Shown: positions 26,639 through 35,089, counted from the stretch's first letter. The stretch is 64,000 bases of DNA from Sandaracinus amylolyticus (GCF_021631985.1 NZ_CP070225.1:9176001-9240000), one strand, 5' to 3'. Notes: generated by a model not told the origin, from the letters alone. Made by a program: numbers and translations.

Positions 26639-27361
26639 TCACTCGTAGAACGAAACCCCGACCTGGGGCGAGACCCACAGCACGGGATCGCGGAACGCGT
26701 CGAGCCCGAGCGCGCCTTCGACCGACACTCCGAGCTCCATCGCGACCCACGGCGCGAACATCAGCTGCACGCCCGCCAGCACCCGTCCGTAGGCGGTGAC
26801 GCCGAGCCCGGCGTCGAGCTCCGCGAGGAGCACGCCCGCCGCGATCCCGAACGAGGGCGCGACCATCTCGCCCACGTCGATCGTCCACCGCGCCTCCACG
26901 GCGCCCCGGTACATCGCGAGCGAGCGCGAGTTGTCGGATGCGTGGGCGCTCACCCCGCCGGTCACCCCGAGCGAGATCCCTCCCGAGAGCTCGAACCCGA
27001 CCCGCCCGTCGATGCCGCCGCCCACCGGGAAGGGGTCGAGCGCGCGCCCGTTGGTCTCGATCACGTCGGTCGCCAGGATCGGCACGATCAGCGTGAGGCC
27101 CCAGGTGACCCCCCGGCCGCGCGCGATCGGGCGCTGGGGCGGTGGCTCGGGCGCCGGCTCGGCGAGCGCCGGCGTCGACGCGCTCGTGTCGAGCGGCGCG
27201 GTCGTGGTCGGCTCGGGCGGGGCCGTCTCCTCGAGGCTTGTCTCCTCGAGGACCGTCTCCTCGGGCGCCGTCTCTTCCGGCGCGACGTCCTGCGCGCGCA
27301 CCTCACTGGCGGCGATCGCGATCACGATCGCCGCCAGTGCTCCCAGTCTGTTCGCGTTCAT
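26639..27361 (-). CDS. Outer-membrane-type beta-barrel-like exported protein
   Basis: A 240-aa protein. The ATG at 27361 overlaps the stop of the upstream gene (ATGA) and gives a signal peptide ending at SEVRAQ (about residue 23). An acidic, Pro/Thr-rich stretch of APEETAPEET-like repeats follows (about 25-75). The C-terminal 160 residues alternate Gly/aromatic and hydrophobic residues (GVTWGLTLIVPIL, GVSVEGALGLDAF) and end with VSPQVGVSFYE, consistent with a small outer-membrane barrel ending in an aromatic-rich strand. The family is unknown. It is the last gene of the Fe-S/flavoprotein operon. Confidence 0.7.
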   Translation of the reverse strand: MNANRLGALAAIVIAIAASEVRAQDVAPEETAPEETVLEETSLEETAPPEPTTTAPLDTSASTPALAEPAPEPPPQRPIARGRGVTWGLTLIVPILATDVIETNGRALDPFPVGGGIDGRVGFELSGGISLGVTGGVSAHASDNSRSLAMYRGAVEARWTIDVGEMVAPSFGIAAGVLLAELDAGLGVTAYGRVLAGVQLMFAPWVAMELGVSVEGALGLDAFRDPVLWVSPQVGVSFYE

Positions 27362-27792
27362 CCGCCGAGCTTCCGGACGGTGGCGTCGACGAACGAGATC
27401 GCGACGCGCCGCTGCTGCGGCGAGAGCTCCGAGCTGCACTCGATGACGACGCGCGCCCGCGCCAGGAACGCGAGCGCGTCGCCCACGTCGCACGCATCGG
27501 GGAGCGCCGCGATGTCCGCGGTCAGCTTCGCCTGCACCGCGGGGACCGCCGCGAGCGCGGCCGCCGCGCGATGGACCGCGCGGCTCGCCTCGATGCGCTG
27601 CAGCAGGGCCGCGCGCACCTGGGTGTCACAGACCAGGTGACGCACCGGCTCGCCGGCGTCGCGCTCGTCCGGGGAGACGGGCTCACCACACCGCGCGCAT
27701 GCGGGATCCCCCTGACGCGCCCGTGGCGGAGGTGGAAGACGATCCGGCCAGCCCGGTCCTTTGCGCACGATGCCGACCATCGTCGTCAGCAT
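27358..27792 (-). CDS. Small CxxC-containing protein
   Basis: A protein of about 144 aa. I chose the ATG at 27792 because GGAGG stands just upstream (GTGGAGGGGCGT-ATG). An earlier ATG at 27852 overlaps the flavoprotein stop (ATGA) and would add 20 residues, so either is possible. Residues about 30-55 contain CARCGEPV and a later cysteine (HLVCD), which may be a partial zinc-ribbon. The rest is helical (QRIEASRAVHRAAAALAAV) and ends in VRKLGG. I do not recognise the family. It is coupled to the outer-membrane-like gene by an ATGA overlap. Confidence 0.6.
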   Translation of the reverse strand: MLTTMVGIVRKGPGWPDRLPPPPRARQGDPACARCGEPVSPDERDAGEPVRHLVCDTQVRAALLQRIEASRAVHRAAAALAAVPAVQAKLTADIAALPDACDVGDALAFLARARVVIECSSELSPQQRRVAISFVDATVRKLGG

Positions 27793-27848
27793 ACGCCCCT
27801 CCACCGGTTCTCGAAACGACGTAGCGTTCGCGCTCTGCTGCATCGCGA

Positions 27849-29531
27849 TCATCCCCCGACTCGGACGAGCTTGCCGGGGTTCATCACCCCCTTGGGGTCG
27901 AGCTTCGCCTTCGCGGCGGAGAGCACGTCGATGCCGAGCGCGCCCTTCTCCGCGGGCAGCCAGTGCGCGTGGTCGATGCCCACGCCGTGGTGATGGCTGA
28001 TCGTGCCGCCCTGCTCGCTGATCGCGCGCGACGCGGCCTCCTTGATCGCCTTCCACTGCGCGAGCTCGCTCTCGAGCCCGCTCGAGACGTCGCGCGCGAA
28101 CACGAACGTGAAGTAGAGGCTCGCGCCGTCGAGGTACGAGTGCGAGACGTGCGCCATCACCACGCCGCCGCCGGCGACGCTCTTCATCGCGCCTCCGAGC
28201 GCCTCGCGCACCGCGCGATAGAGCCGCGGCACGTTCGCCCACTCGGTGCTGGTCTCGAGCGTGTCCACGCCGACGCCGTGGTCCATCATCGGGTCGCGCA
28301 GGTACGGCATCTCGAAGCGCCGCTTCCACCACGCCTTGCCCGGGCTCTCGCCGACGAAGAGCCCGCCGGCGCGGGTCGCGATCGCGAACGCGCGACGGAA
28401 CCCCTCGCGCACCTGGCGCTGGCCGCCCTCGAACGCGACCATCATCACGCACTTGTCGGCGAAGCCCGCGTAGGAGAGCGCCTTCTCCGCGATCTTCGAG
28501 GCGCCGCCGTGGGGCTCGATGACGTTGCGGAACTCGCCGAAGAAGCGGGTCTCGTCGGCGTCGCTGAGGCGGATCATCGCGGCGCCGACCTCGCCCTGCA
28601 CCAGCGCGCGCACCGCGGCCGCGCCGGTCTCGAAGTCGCGGAAGACGAACGCCGCGATGCGCCGCGACTCGGCGACCGGATGGATCTTCACCGTCGCCTC
28701 GGTGATCACGCCGAGCGTGCCCTCCGAGCCCGCGACGAGGTGGTTCAGGTTCGGGCCCGCCGCCGACGCGGGGAACGCGAGGGTGCGCCACTCGCCGCGC
28801 GGGGTCGCGACCTTCGCCGCGACGAGGAGCTTGTCGGCGGTGCCGTAACGATTGCTCAGCTGCCCGGCGCCGCGCGCCGCGATCCAACCGCCGAGCGTCG
28901 AGTACTCGAAGGACTGGGGGAAGTGCCCGACCGTGAACCCGCGCGCCGCGAGCTCCTCCTCGAGCACCGGGCCGTAGATGCCGCTCTGTGCGGTCGCGGT
29001 GTGCGAGACCGGATCGACCTCGAGCACCTGATCCATGCGCGTCGTGTCGAGGGTCACGACGCCGACGTGCCCGTCCGCGCCCCGCGCCTCGACGCCGCCG
29101 ACCACGCTCGAGCCGCCGCCGAAGGGCACCACCGCGACGTCGTTCTTCTCGCAGAACGAGAGCAGCGTGAGCACCTCGGCCGCGCTCTCCGGGTACACGA
29201 CCGCGTCGGGCGCATGACGCAGATCACCGCGCCGCAGCCGCACGAGGTCGTGATAGCTGCGGCCGAGCGCGTGGAACGCGCGCTCGTACGCGTCGGTGCG
29301 CACACGATCGGGCGAGAGCACGCCCCCGAGCCCCTGCACGATCGCGGGTGAGAGCCGGATCGCGGGCAGATCGATCTGATCGAGCGGTGTGGGCGGCGTC
29401 GATGGAAGCGCGTCCGCGCCCACCGCCTGCCGCACGAACTCCCAGACCTCGCGATCGCGCCCCTTCGTCTCGAAGGTCACCTCGCGCGATCCCCATCCGT
29501 TCCAGCGAAGTCGCTCTCGTGCGTAGCGCAT
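27849..29531 (-). CDS. FAD-binding oxidase, alkyldihydroxyacetonephosphate synthase-like
   Basis: A 560-aa flavoprotein of the VAO/PCMH superfamily. The start MRYARERLRWNGWGS matches the RWNGWG beginning of alkyl-DHAP synthase (AGPS). The FAD-binding region shows VVYPESAAEV near 112 and the phosphate loop PFGGGSSVVGG near 136. FPQSFEYSTLGGWIAARGAG follows near 210. The C-terminal half contains HVSHSYLDGASLYFTF (with the AGPS-type catalytic Tyr) and HHHGVGIDHAHW near 507, the family's catalytic histidine cluster. AGPS swaps the acyl chain of acyl-DHAP for a fatty alcohol, making ether lipids, which myxobacteria use as developmental signals. However, the gene is paired with an Fe-S protein, unlike canonical agpS, so a dehydrogenase-type reaction is an alternative. 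Confidence 0.85.
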   Translation of the reverse strand: MRYARERLRWNGWGSREVTFETKGRDREVWEFVRQAVGADALPSTPPTPLDQIDLPAIRLSPAIVQGLGGVLSPDRVRTDAYERAFHALGRSYHDLVRLRRGDLRHAPDAVVYPESAAEVLTLLSFCEKNDVAVVPFGGGSSVVGGVEARGADGHVGVVTLDTTRMDQVLEVDPVSHTATAQSGIYGPVLEEELAARGFTVGHFPQSFEYSTLGGWIAARGAGQLSNRYGTADKLLVAAKVATPRGEWRTLAFPASAAGPNLNHLVAGSEGTLGVITEATVKIHPVAESRRIAAFVFRDFETGAAAVRALVQGEVGAAMIRLSDADETRFFGEFRNVIEPHGGASKIAEKALSYAGFADKCVMMVAFEGGQRQVREGFRRAFAIATRAGGLFVGESPGKAWWKRRFEMPYLRDPMMDHGVGVDTLETSTEWANVPRLYRAVREALGGAMKSVAGGGVVMAHVSHSYLDGASLYFTFVFARDVSSGLESELAQWKAIKEAASRAISEQGGTISHHHGVGIDHAHWLPAEKGALGIDVLSAAKAKLDPKGVMNPGKLVRVGG

Positions 29532-29562
29532 CGATCCTCTCGGTCCTCTCGGGGGCGGGCGA

Positions 29563-30039
29563 TCAGCCCGGGTCGTGCTTCTCGTTCGACGCAGGCAGCG
29601 CGGGCGGCGCGCTCACGCGCTCGGCTCGCAGTGCCTCGGCTCTCCTCCTCGCGACCTCGACGACCCGCGCGAGAGGGATCTGCGCGGGACAGAGTCGCTC
29701 GATCCGCGCGAGATCGCCACGTTCGAGCTGCGCGAGCGGGCGCACCAGCGCATCCCAGTCGGGCAGAGAGCGGGTGTGGGCGAGCACGACGTCGCTGGGC
29801 GCGCGCATCGTGTTGCGCGCGACGTTGGTGAAGTCGCCGAAGTGCGCGTCGCAGATCCCGCACGCGATGCAGCGCGAGAGCGAGGCGACGACCTCTTGCT
29901 CCTCGCGCGCGAGCTCGAAGAGCCCCTCGCGCCCGTAGCTCTCCTTGAAGCGCAGGAGGCCTCGCGCCGGAAGAAAAGCCCGCGCGACGAGCCGCACCGC
30001 GAAGTGCCATCCGAGCCGCAAGAACGAGACCGGCGTCAC
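29563..30039 (-). CDS. Single [4Fe-4S] cluster ferredoxin-like protein
   Basis: A protein of about 158 aa from the GTG at 30039; the start is uncertain, and an upstream TTG at 30198 would overlap the divergent ribA leader. The cluster motif is CIACGIC (Cys57, Cys60, Cys63) with a fourth ligand in LCPAQIP (Cys117), the CxxCxxC...CP pattern of a single 4Fe-4S site as in GlpC/HdrC-type subunits. Normally such proteins carry two such motifs. The N-terminal part has a helical, partly hydrophobic stretch (GWHFAVRLVARAFLPARGLL). It lies 31 bp upstream of the flavoprotein gene on the same strand, so it probably relays electrons to or from that FAD enzyme. Confidence 0.7.
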   Translation of the reverse strand: MTPVSFLRLGWHFAVRLVARAFLPARGLLRFKESYGREGLFELAREEQEVVASLSRCIACGICDAHFGDFTNVARNTMRAPSDVVLAHTRSLPDWDALVRPLAQLERGDLARIERLCPAQIPLARVVEVARRRAEALRAERVSAPPALPASNEKHDPG

Positions 30040-30067
30040 GGGCGCCGAAGGTGCCGGTGGGGCATGC

Positions 30068-30095
30068 TTGACGCAAGAGGGCCCTGACCTAGAGT
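30068..30095 (+). promoter_or_regulatory. Candidate ribA promoter
   Basis: TTGACG (30068-30073) and TAGAGT (30090-30095) with a 16-bp spacer, about 108 bp before the ribA start. The 5' leader that follows shows no FMN-riboswitch consensus. Confidence 0.5.
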
Positions 30096-30202
30096 CGGGG
30101 TTCTCTGAAGTCAGAGTGACAACGTTCTTGAGCGTCTCGGCTGTCGTCCGGCGAATGGTTCGGCGAGCGCGGACGAGATGGACGCCAAGGAGACACAATC
30201 AC

Positions 30203-30943
30203 ATGAACGCGTTCCCGCGCTCCTCGAAGGCCGCCTCCTCCGTCGTTCGTTACTCGGAGGCCAACGTGCCGACCGAGTACGGGACGTTCCGCGTGGTGGT
30301 CTACCGAGAAGACCTCGGCCGCAACGGGTTCCACGATCACGTCGCGGTGGTGAAAGGCGACGTGCGCGGTGACGACGTGCTCGTGCGCGTCCACAGCGAG
30401 TGCATGACCGGCGAGGTCCTGCACTCGATGAAGTGCGACTGCCGCGAGCAGCTCGACCTCGGCCTGCGTCGCATCGCGGAAGAGGGTCGGGGCGCGGTGT
30501 TCTACCTGCGCCAGGAGGGCCGCGGCATCGGCCTCGGCGACAAGATCCGCGCGTACGCGCTGCAGGAGCGCGGGGTCGACACCGTCGACGCCAACCGCAT
30601 GCTCGGCCTGCCCGACGACTCGCGCCGCTACGACGTGGCCGCGTTCATGTGCGCCGACCTCGGGATCCACTCGGTCGTGCTGCTGACGAACAACCCGCTC
30701 AAGGTGCAGGCGCTGCGCGCGGAGGGCGTGCCGGTGGCGCGTCGCGTGAGCGCGTTCGTCGAGCCGAACGAGCACAACCGCGGGTACCTGATCGCGAAGA
30801 CGCGGCGCATGGGCCACCACCTCGATCTCGCGACGCTGGTCGCGGGCGATCACGTGGGCCCGATCGAGCCGATGATGACCGAGACCGCCGACGGCGAGCC
30901 GATCGCGCCCGACGGCGAGCCGAAGCTCCGCCCGCTGCGCTGA
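30203..30943 (+). CDS. ribA: GTP cyclohydrolase II
   Basis: A 246-aa enzyme that converts GTP to 2,5-diamino-6-ribosylamino-4-pyrimidinone 5'-phosphate, formate and pyrophosphate, the first committed step of riboflavin synthesis. The zinc ligands are in HSECMTGEVLHSMKCDC (three cysteines). GTP-binding and catalytic marks follow: YLRQEGRGIGLGDKIRAY, then ANRMLGLPDDSRRYD and LLTNNPLKVQ. It is a stand-alone RibA rather than a RibBA fusion. The ATG at 30203 has AAGGAG 10 nt upstream. The C-terminal extension (about 40 residues ending PKLRPLR) is longer than in E. coli. It converges directly with the LON-domain gene (adjacent stop codons). Confidence 0.93.
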   Translation: MNAFPRSSKAASSVVRYSEANVPTEYGTFRVVVYREDLGRNGFHDHVAVVKGDVRGDDVLVRVHSECMTGEVLHSMKCDCREQLDLGLRRIAEEGRGAVFYLRQEGRGIGLGDKIRAYALQERGVDTVDANRMLGLPDDSRRYDVAAFMCADLGIHSVVLLTNNPLKVQALRAEGVPVARRVSAFVEPNEHNRGYLIAKTRRMGHHLDLATLVAGDHVGPIEPMMTETADGEPIAPDGEPKLRPLR

Positions 30944-31633
30944 TCAGTTCGCGGCGCCCGATCCGCTGGGCGTCGCGAGCCGCGCGAGGAGCGTCACCAG
31001 CGCATCGCCGACCCGCGCGATGCGCCGGGGCACGCTCGTGGTCTCGAGGATCTCCTGGCGCGCGTTCGCCTCGTGGATCCAGCGATCGGCGATGCGATCG
31101 GCGACGCTGCTGGGCGTTCCGACGAGCTGCGGCGGAGGCACGAGCCCGCGCTTCTCGAGCGCGGAGAGCGACGACGCGATCGCGAGCACGGGCTCGAGCG
31201 CGCGGCGCAGCGCGTCCTCGTCGCGATCGTCGTCATCGTCGATCACGGTCGCGCTCGCGACGCGATAGGGGCGCTCGAGATCGCTGCGCTCGTCGAGCCG
31301 AACCCGCGCGATGCCGTGCAGCACGAGATCGTGGGTGCCGTCGTGGTTGCGCCGATGCGCGACGATGCGCCCCGCGCCCGCGATCGTGCGGATCGGCGGG
31401 CGCCCTTCGTAGTCGCGCTCCCAGCCCGGCACGAGCATCGCCATCGCGATCGCGCGCGGCCCGTGCGAGATGCAGTCGCTCACCATCGCGCGGTAGCGCG
31501 GCTCGAACACGTGGAGCGGCATCACGCCGCCCGGCAGCAGCACCACGCGCGGCAGCGGGAAGATCGGCAGCGCCTCGAGCTCCTCGGGCTCGAAGGGCGC
31601 GAGATCAACGTCCGAGGGATCCTGCGCCACCAT
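30944..31633 (-). CDS. LON substrate-binding (N-terminal) domain protein
   Basis: A 229-aa protein consisting almost entirely of a LON N-terminal domain, without the ATPase or protease parts. Diagnostic segments are LPIFPLPRVVLLPGGVMPLHVFEPRYRAM near residues 22-50, then GAGRIVAHRRNHDG and FVLHGIARVRL-like LVLHGIARVRLDE. The C-terminal third is helical. Stand-alone LON-domain proteins occur widely and are thought to bind proteins or peptides; the role is not established. The ATG at 31633 has GGAG close upstream. Its start overlaps the end of folE by 29 bp, so it is cotranslated within the MerR-folE operon. Confidence 0.88.
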   Translation of the reverse strand: MVAQDPSDVDLAPFEPEELEALPIFPLPRVVLLPGGVMPLHVFEPRYRAMVSDCISHGPRAIAMAMLVPGWERDYEGRPPIRTIAGAGRIVAHRRNHDGTHDLVLHGIARVRLDERSDLERPYRVASATVIDDDDDRDEDALRRALEPVLAIASSLSALEKRGLVPPPQLVGTPSSVADRIADRWIHEANARQEILETTSVPRRIARVGDALVTLLARLATPSGSGAAN

Positions 31634-32216
31634 CTGCTCCGGAGACCGCGATCGCCGCGAGCAGCTCCTGCCGCGCCGACGCATCCGCCGCCATCACGCC
31701 TGCGTACGCCGTGGTCACGGCGCGTGATCCGTGGCGCCGCCCGCCGCGCACCGTCATGCACGTCGGCACGAGATCGACCACCGCCCCGGCGCCGCGCGCG
31801 CCGAGGTGCGTGACGAGCGCATCGACGACGCGCTGGCCGAGGTCCTCCTGGAGGATGAGCCGCCGGGCGTAGCAGTCGACGAGCCGCGCGATCGCGCCGA
31901 GCCCGACGACCTTGTCGCCCGGCAGATAGCCGACGTGCACCACGCCGCTCGCGGGGAGCAGGTGATGCGGGCACATCGCGGTCGTCGCGATGCCGGTGAC
32001 CACCACGAGCCCGCTCGCGCTCGAGCTCGTCGCCTCGGCGAGGATCGCCGCGGGATCGAGCGAGTAGCCCTCGAGCAGATCGCGGGCGAACGCCTCGGCG
32101 ACGCGACGCCCGGTCTCGCTCAGCTCGGGGTCGCTCGAGACCGGTACACCGAGCGCGTCGAGGAACGCTTCGACCGCCCGCGCCGCGCGATCGAGGTCCG
32201 CGGGCTTCCGCGTCAT
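31605..32216 (-). CDS. folE: GTP cyclohydrolase I
   Basis: A 203-aa enzyme forming 7,8-dihydroneopterin triphosphate from GTP, the entry to folate and pterin synthesis. The zinc site is complete: CPHHLLPASG (Cys and His ligands) and PTCMTVRGG (second Cys). GLGAIARLVDCYARRLILQEDL is the typical helix after the zinc loop. The ATG at 32216 overlaps the MerR stop codon (ATGA), implying translational coupling; the 3' end overlaps the LON-domain gene. As FolE is zinc-dependent, the Cys-rich MerR regulator at the head of the operon suggests control by metal or redox state (inference). Confidence 0.93.
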   Translation of the reverse strand: MTRKPADLDRAARAVEAFLDALGVPVSSDPELSETGRRVAEAFARDLLEGYSLDPAAILAEATSSSASGLVVVTGIATTAMCPHHLLPASGVVHVGYLPGDKVVGLGAIARLVDCYARRLILQEDLGQRVVDALVTHLGARGAGAVVDLVPTCMTVRGGRRHGSRAVTTAYAGVMAADASARQELLAAIAVSGADGGAGSLGR

Positions 32217-32971
32217 TCGCGGCCGGAGCCCCAGAGCAGGCGCATCGCGCGCGGCAGATCGGGACGCGCCATCACGTCGCATCCGCCGCACTGCTTCTTG
32301 AAGTCCGGCGCCTCGCAATTCTCGCACTCGCGGATCGTCGCGACCATGCACGCGAGCTCTTCGCGCAGCCGCCGCAGCACCGCGATCTTGCGCTGCATGC
32401 ACTCGATCTGCGCCTCGAGGACGTCCGCCATCTCCTTGCTCGCCGCCTCGGCATTGTCGAAGCGGTGCTTGAGCTCGAAGAGCGCCTTGATGTCCTGCAG
32501 CGAGAGCCCGGCCTCGCGCAGGTCCATGATCAGCTGGAGCTTGAGGAGTTGCTCCGGGCTGTACATGCGGTGGCCGCCCTCACTGCGCGCCACCGGCTCG
32601 ATGAGGCCCGCTTCCTCGTAGAAGCGCACGGTGCGGATCGTCGTCTCGCAGCCTCGCGCCATGTCACCGCTCGAGAGCGGCAGCCCGCAGGGGTCGGTCT
32701 TCACGGGGGGCGCCTCGAGGACGGCCTTCGCTTCGATCATGGACTTCGCATCGGGGAAGGGTTTCCCGTCGACGACGCTCGGCGGGCCGGCGCTGGCCTT
32801 CGAGCCGCAGCCACCGCCGCCACCGGTACATCCCCCGCAGCCGCCCTTCTCGGGGCGCTGCGCGTCGATGCGGGCAGGAACGGGGGCAGCCCCGCCGGGC
32901 GGGTCGGAAGCGGTCACCGAGCTGGAATCCGTTTCACTGGGCTCGGTCAACTTGTGAGTGCGCTCGGGCAA
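32213..32971 (-). CDS. MerR family regulator with Cys clusters at both ends
   Basis: A protein of about 252 aa from the TTG at 32971, chosen because GGGAG lies 7 nt upstream; TTG 32950 and GTG 32917 are alternatives. The N-terminal 95 residues are an unusual extension with a Gly/Cys run GGCGGCTGGGGGCGSK (Cys45, 48, 55). The MerR winged helix-turn-helix spans about 99-165 (SGDMARGCETTIRTVRFYEE, then LIEPVARSEGGHRMYSPEQL). A dimerisation coiled coil follows. The C-terminus carries Cys208, then C216-x2-C219 and C228-x2-C231, a zinc-ribbon-like pattern. It is likely a metal or redox sensor controlling folE and the LON-domain gene, with which it overlaps. Confidence 0.85.
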   Translation of the reverse strand: MPERTHKLTEPSETDSSSVTASDPPGGAAPVPARIDAQRPEKGGCGGCTGGGGGCGSKASAGPPSVVDGKPFPDAKSMIEAKAVLEAPPVKTDPCGLPLSSGDMARGCETTIRTVRFYEEAGLIEPVARSEGGHRMYSPEQLLKLQLIMDLREAGLSLQDIKALFELKHRFDNAEAASKEMADVLEAQIECMQRKIAVLRRLREELACMVATIRECENCEAPDFKKQCGGCDVMARPDLPRAMRLLWGSGRE

Positions 32972-33028
32972 GAGGCTGCTCCCGGGCCGCTGCGGAAGGC
33001 GGGTCCGATGCGTCGAAAACCCCGGCTC

Positions 33029-33058
33029 GGTATAGGGATCTCGCCTCCACGGTGTCAA
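33029..33058 (-). promoter_or_regulatory. Promoter of the MerR-folE-LON operon
   Basis: On the minus strand, TTGACA (33058-33053) and TATACC (33034-33029) are separated by 18 bp. Both hexamers are near consensus. The slightly long spacer is in keeping with MerR-activated promoters, which commonly have 19-20 bp, so autoregulation is possible. It is about 58 bp upstream of the chosen start. Confidence 0.7.
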
Positions 33059-33226
33059 GGCGACGAGAAGCGCGCAACGCGGTCTCGATGGTGCCGATGA
33101 CGCAGCTCGTGGGCCGCCCTCCGGACGTGGCCTGCTGGAGGAGACGATGACGGCACGACAGGAACGTGGGGCTCGGCGCGCTTGCGAGCGCGCACGACGT
33201 TTGATTACTCTGCGCGGAGGTCGGCG

Positions 33227-33592
33227 ATGAGCAGCGCGATCAAGCCTCCCGGCACGGGCCCCACGTCCGGTGCCCCGACGGATGTGGGCGGCGCGACGAG
33301 CGCCGAGGGCGCGTCCGATGCCTTCCGTGCGGAGCTGGAGAAGGCGGGCGGCGCGAAGAGCGCGGCGACCGGGGCGCGCGCCGACGCGCTCAAGGCGCTG
33401 GCGGAGGAAGTGCGCAGCGGGCGCATCGACGCGAGCCAGGCGATCGATCGCCTCGTCGAGCGCGCGATGGGCGGTGCCGCGGCGTCGCTCCCGCCTGCAC
33501 GCCGCGCCGAGCTCGAAGCGATGCTGCGCGCTGCGTTGGAAGAGGATCCGACGCTCGCTGCGATGCAGAGGGATCTCGCGCGTGGTCGTTGA
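33227..33592 (+). CDS. Small hypothetical protein
   Basis: A 121-aa protein. The ATG at 33227 has GGAGG 7 nt upstream. The first 45 residues are Gly/Ala/Thr/Pro-rich and probably disordered. Residues about 50-120 are helical, with LAEEVRSGRIDASQAIDRLVERAM and a second helix pair ending AAMQRDLARGR. The helical part is reminiscent of small regulatory or anti-sigma-like proteins, but there is no firm match. It is the first gene of a probable operon with the two PEGA proteins. Confidence 0.7.
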   Translation: MSSAIKPPGTGPTSGAPTDVGGATSAEGASDAFRAELEKAGGAKSAATGARADALKALAEEVRSGRIDASQAIDRLVERAMGGAAASLPPARRAELEAMLRAALEEDPTLAAMQRDLARGR

Positions 33593-33620
33593 GGGCGTGC
33601 TGCGGGCTCGTCGATCGATC

Positions 33621-35087
33621 GTGGCTCTCCGTTGGCTTCCGCGAGGTCCAGTCGGCGCGGCGGTGATGCTGCTCGCGCTCGCGAGCGCGCTTCCGGCGCA
33701 CGCGCAGGACGAGGACGAGGGCGGGCCGACGCTCCCGCGGCGCATCGAGATGCCGCCCGAGCAGGCCGAGGACGAGGCCGCACCGCCCGCCGCCGAGCCC
33801 GAGGCAGCACCGCCCGAGGCTGCACCGCCCGAGGCACAGCCGACCGCCCGCACCGCGACCGAAGAGCGCCGCGTCTACGTGATCTCGGTCGCGATGAGCG
33901 AAGGGCTCGACGCGGTGGCGCAGCGCGCCGGCGCGGCAGCGCGCGCGACCCTGCGCGGCATCGAGGGCGTCGATTGGCGCCACGCCGACCGCCTGTTCCT
34001 CGGCTACGACGAGTCGGCGCTCGAGGTCCTCGCCCGCGCGCGCCAGCGCCTCGACGCGGGCCGTCAGGCGTACCTGAACCTCGAGCTTCCCCAGGCGATC
34101 GAGCAGCTCACGGGCGCGGTCTCCGACTTCGACGCCGCGGCCGCCGCGGTCGAAGATCCCCACGATCTCGGCGAGGCGCTGCTCTTCCTCGGCGCCTCGC
34201 TCGCGTTCGAGGGGCGGGCGCGCGACGCCGCGCGCGTGTTCGGGCGACTGCACGTGCAGATGCCGCACGTCCGGCCCGATCCGAACCTGTTCAACCCCGA
34301 CGTGATCGCGCGCTTCGAAGCTGCGCAGCCGCGCGACGGCGCGAATCCCGCGTCGACGATCCGCATCGAGAGCGACCCCCCGGGCGCGATCGCGTACGTC
34401 GACTTCCTCGCGCGCGGCGTGACCCCGATCGACGTCGGCGGGCTGCTCGGCGGCGAGCACATCGTGCGGGTCACCCGCGCCGGCGCGACGCCCTACGTGC
34501 AGTCGATCACAGTGCGCCCCCGCGGGACCGAGTCGACCAGCGCGTACCTCGTCGACGACGACCGCACCGCGGGGCTCTCCGACGTGCTCGCGCGCGTGCC
34601 CCAGGACGACGTCGCGTCGCTCCAGACCGACGGAGCGATCCGCGAGATCGCGCAGCGCCTCGACGTGGAGCGCATCGGCGTGATCCGCGTCTCGCCCGGG
34701 GACTCCGACGATCGCGCGGCGCTCGAGCTGCTGGTGTTCGACGTCGCGAGCGGGCGGCGGCTGGTGCGCGGCGCGGGCACCGTGCCGACCGGCGTGGGCG
34801 ATCTCGAGCGCGGGGTCGATCAGCTGGTGTCGGGCGCGCTGCAGGCGGCGCTCACGGCGCGCCAGCAGTCGGACGCCGAGCGCATCCCGGCGCGTGGTGA
34901 CGAGCCGCCGCCGGTGACGACTCCGCCGCCCTCCGAGCCCTCGGTGTTCGAGCAGTGGTGGTTCTGGGCGATCGTGGGCGGCGCCGCCGTGGTGGTCGGC
35001 GCGAGCATCGCGATCGGCGTGGCGGCATCGGACCAGGGGCCCGGGCTCGGCAACGACCCCCAGGGCTACGTGGTGCTCGAGTTCTGA
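33621..35087 (+). CDS. PEGA-domain protein 1 with C-terminal membrane anchor
   Basis: A protein of about 488 aa. GTG 33621 is taken as start because it yields a compact signal peptide ending PAHAQ; GTG 33597 is possible. A Pro/Ala/Glu linker (about 30-80) is followed by a helical TPR-like region (DALARARQRLDAG, YLNLELPQAIEQL). A PEGA-type beta domain lies at about 246-310 (IRIESDPPGAIAYVDFLARGVTPI). After it is a domain with LDVERIGVIRVSPGDS that may resemble the TolB N-terminal fold. The C-terminus carries EQWWFWAIVGGAAVVVG, a single transmembrane helix also found in the next protein. It is probably an envelope protein facing the periplasm. Confidence 0.75.
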   Translation: MALRWLPRGPVGAAVMLLALASALPAHAQDEDEGGPTLPRRIEMPPEQAEDEAAPPAAEPEAAPPEAAPPEAQPTARTATEERRVYVISVAMSEGLDAVAQRAGAAARATLRGIEGVDWRHADRLFLGYDESALEVLARARQRLDAGRQAYLNLELPQAIEQLTGAVSDFDAAAAAVEDPHDLGEALLFLGASLAFEGRARDAARVFGRLHVQMPHVRPDPNLFNPDVIARFEAAQPRDGANPASTIRIESDPPGAIAYVDFLARGVTPIDVGGLLGGEHIVRVTRAGATPYVQSITVRPRGTESTSAYLVDDDRTAGLSDVLARVPQDDVASLQTDGAIREIAQRLDVERIGVIRVSPGDSDDRAALELLVFDVASGRRLVRGAGTVPTGVGDLERGVDQLVSGALQAALTARQQSDAERIPARGDEPPPVTTPPPSEPSVFEQWWFWAIVGGAAVVVGASIAIGVAASDQGPGLGNDPQGYVVLEF

Positions 35088-35089
35088 GG

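Noticed and set aside
30040-30198. Longer N-terminus of the Fe-S protein starting at TTG 30198
   Set aside because: It would read through the ribA promoter region with a poor start codon and no conserved residues; GTG 30039 is preferred, though uncertain.
30040-30202. FMN riboswitch before ribA
   Set aside because: The leader has none of the conserved RFN-element segments; only a candidate promoter was found.
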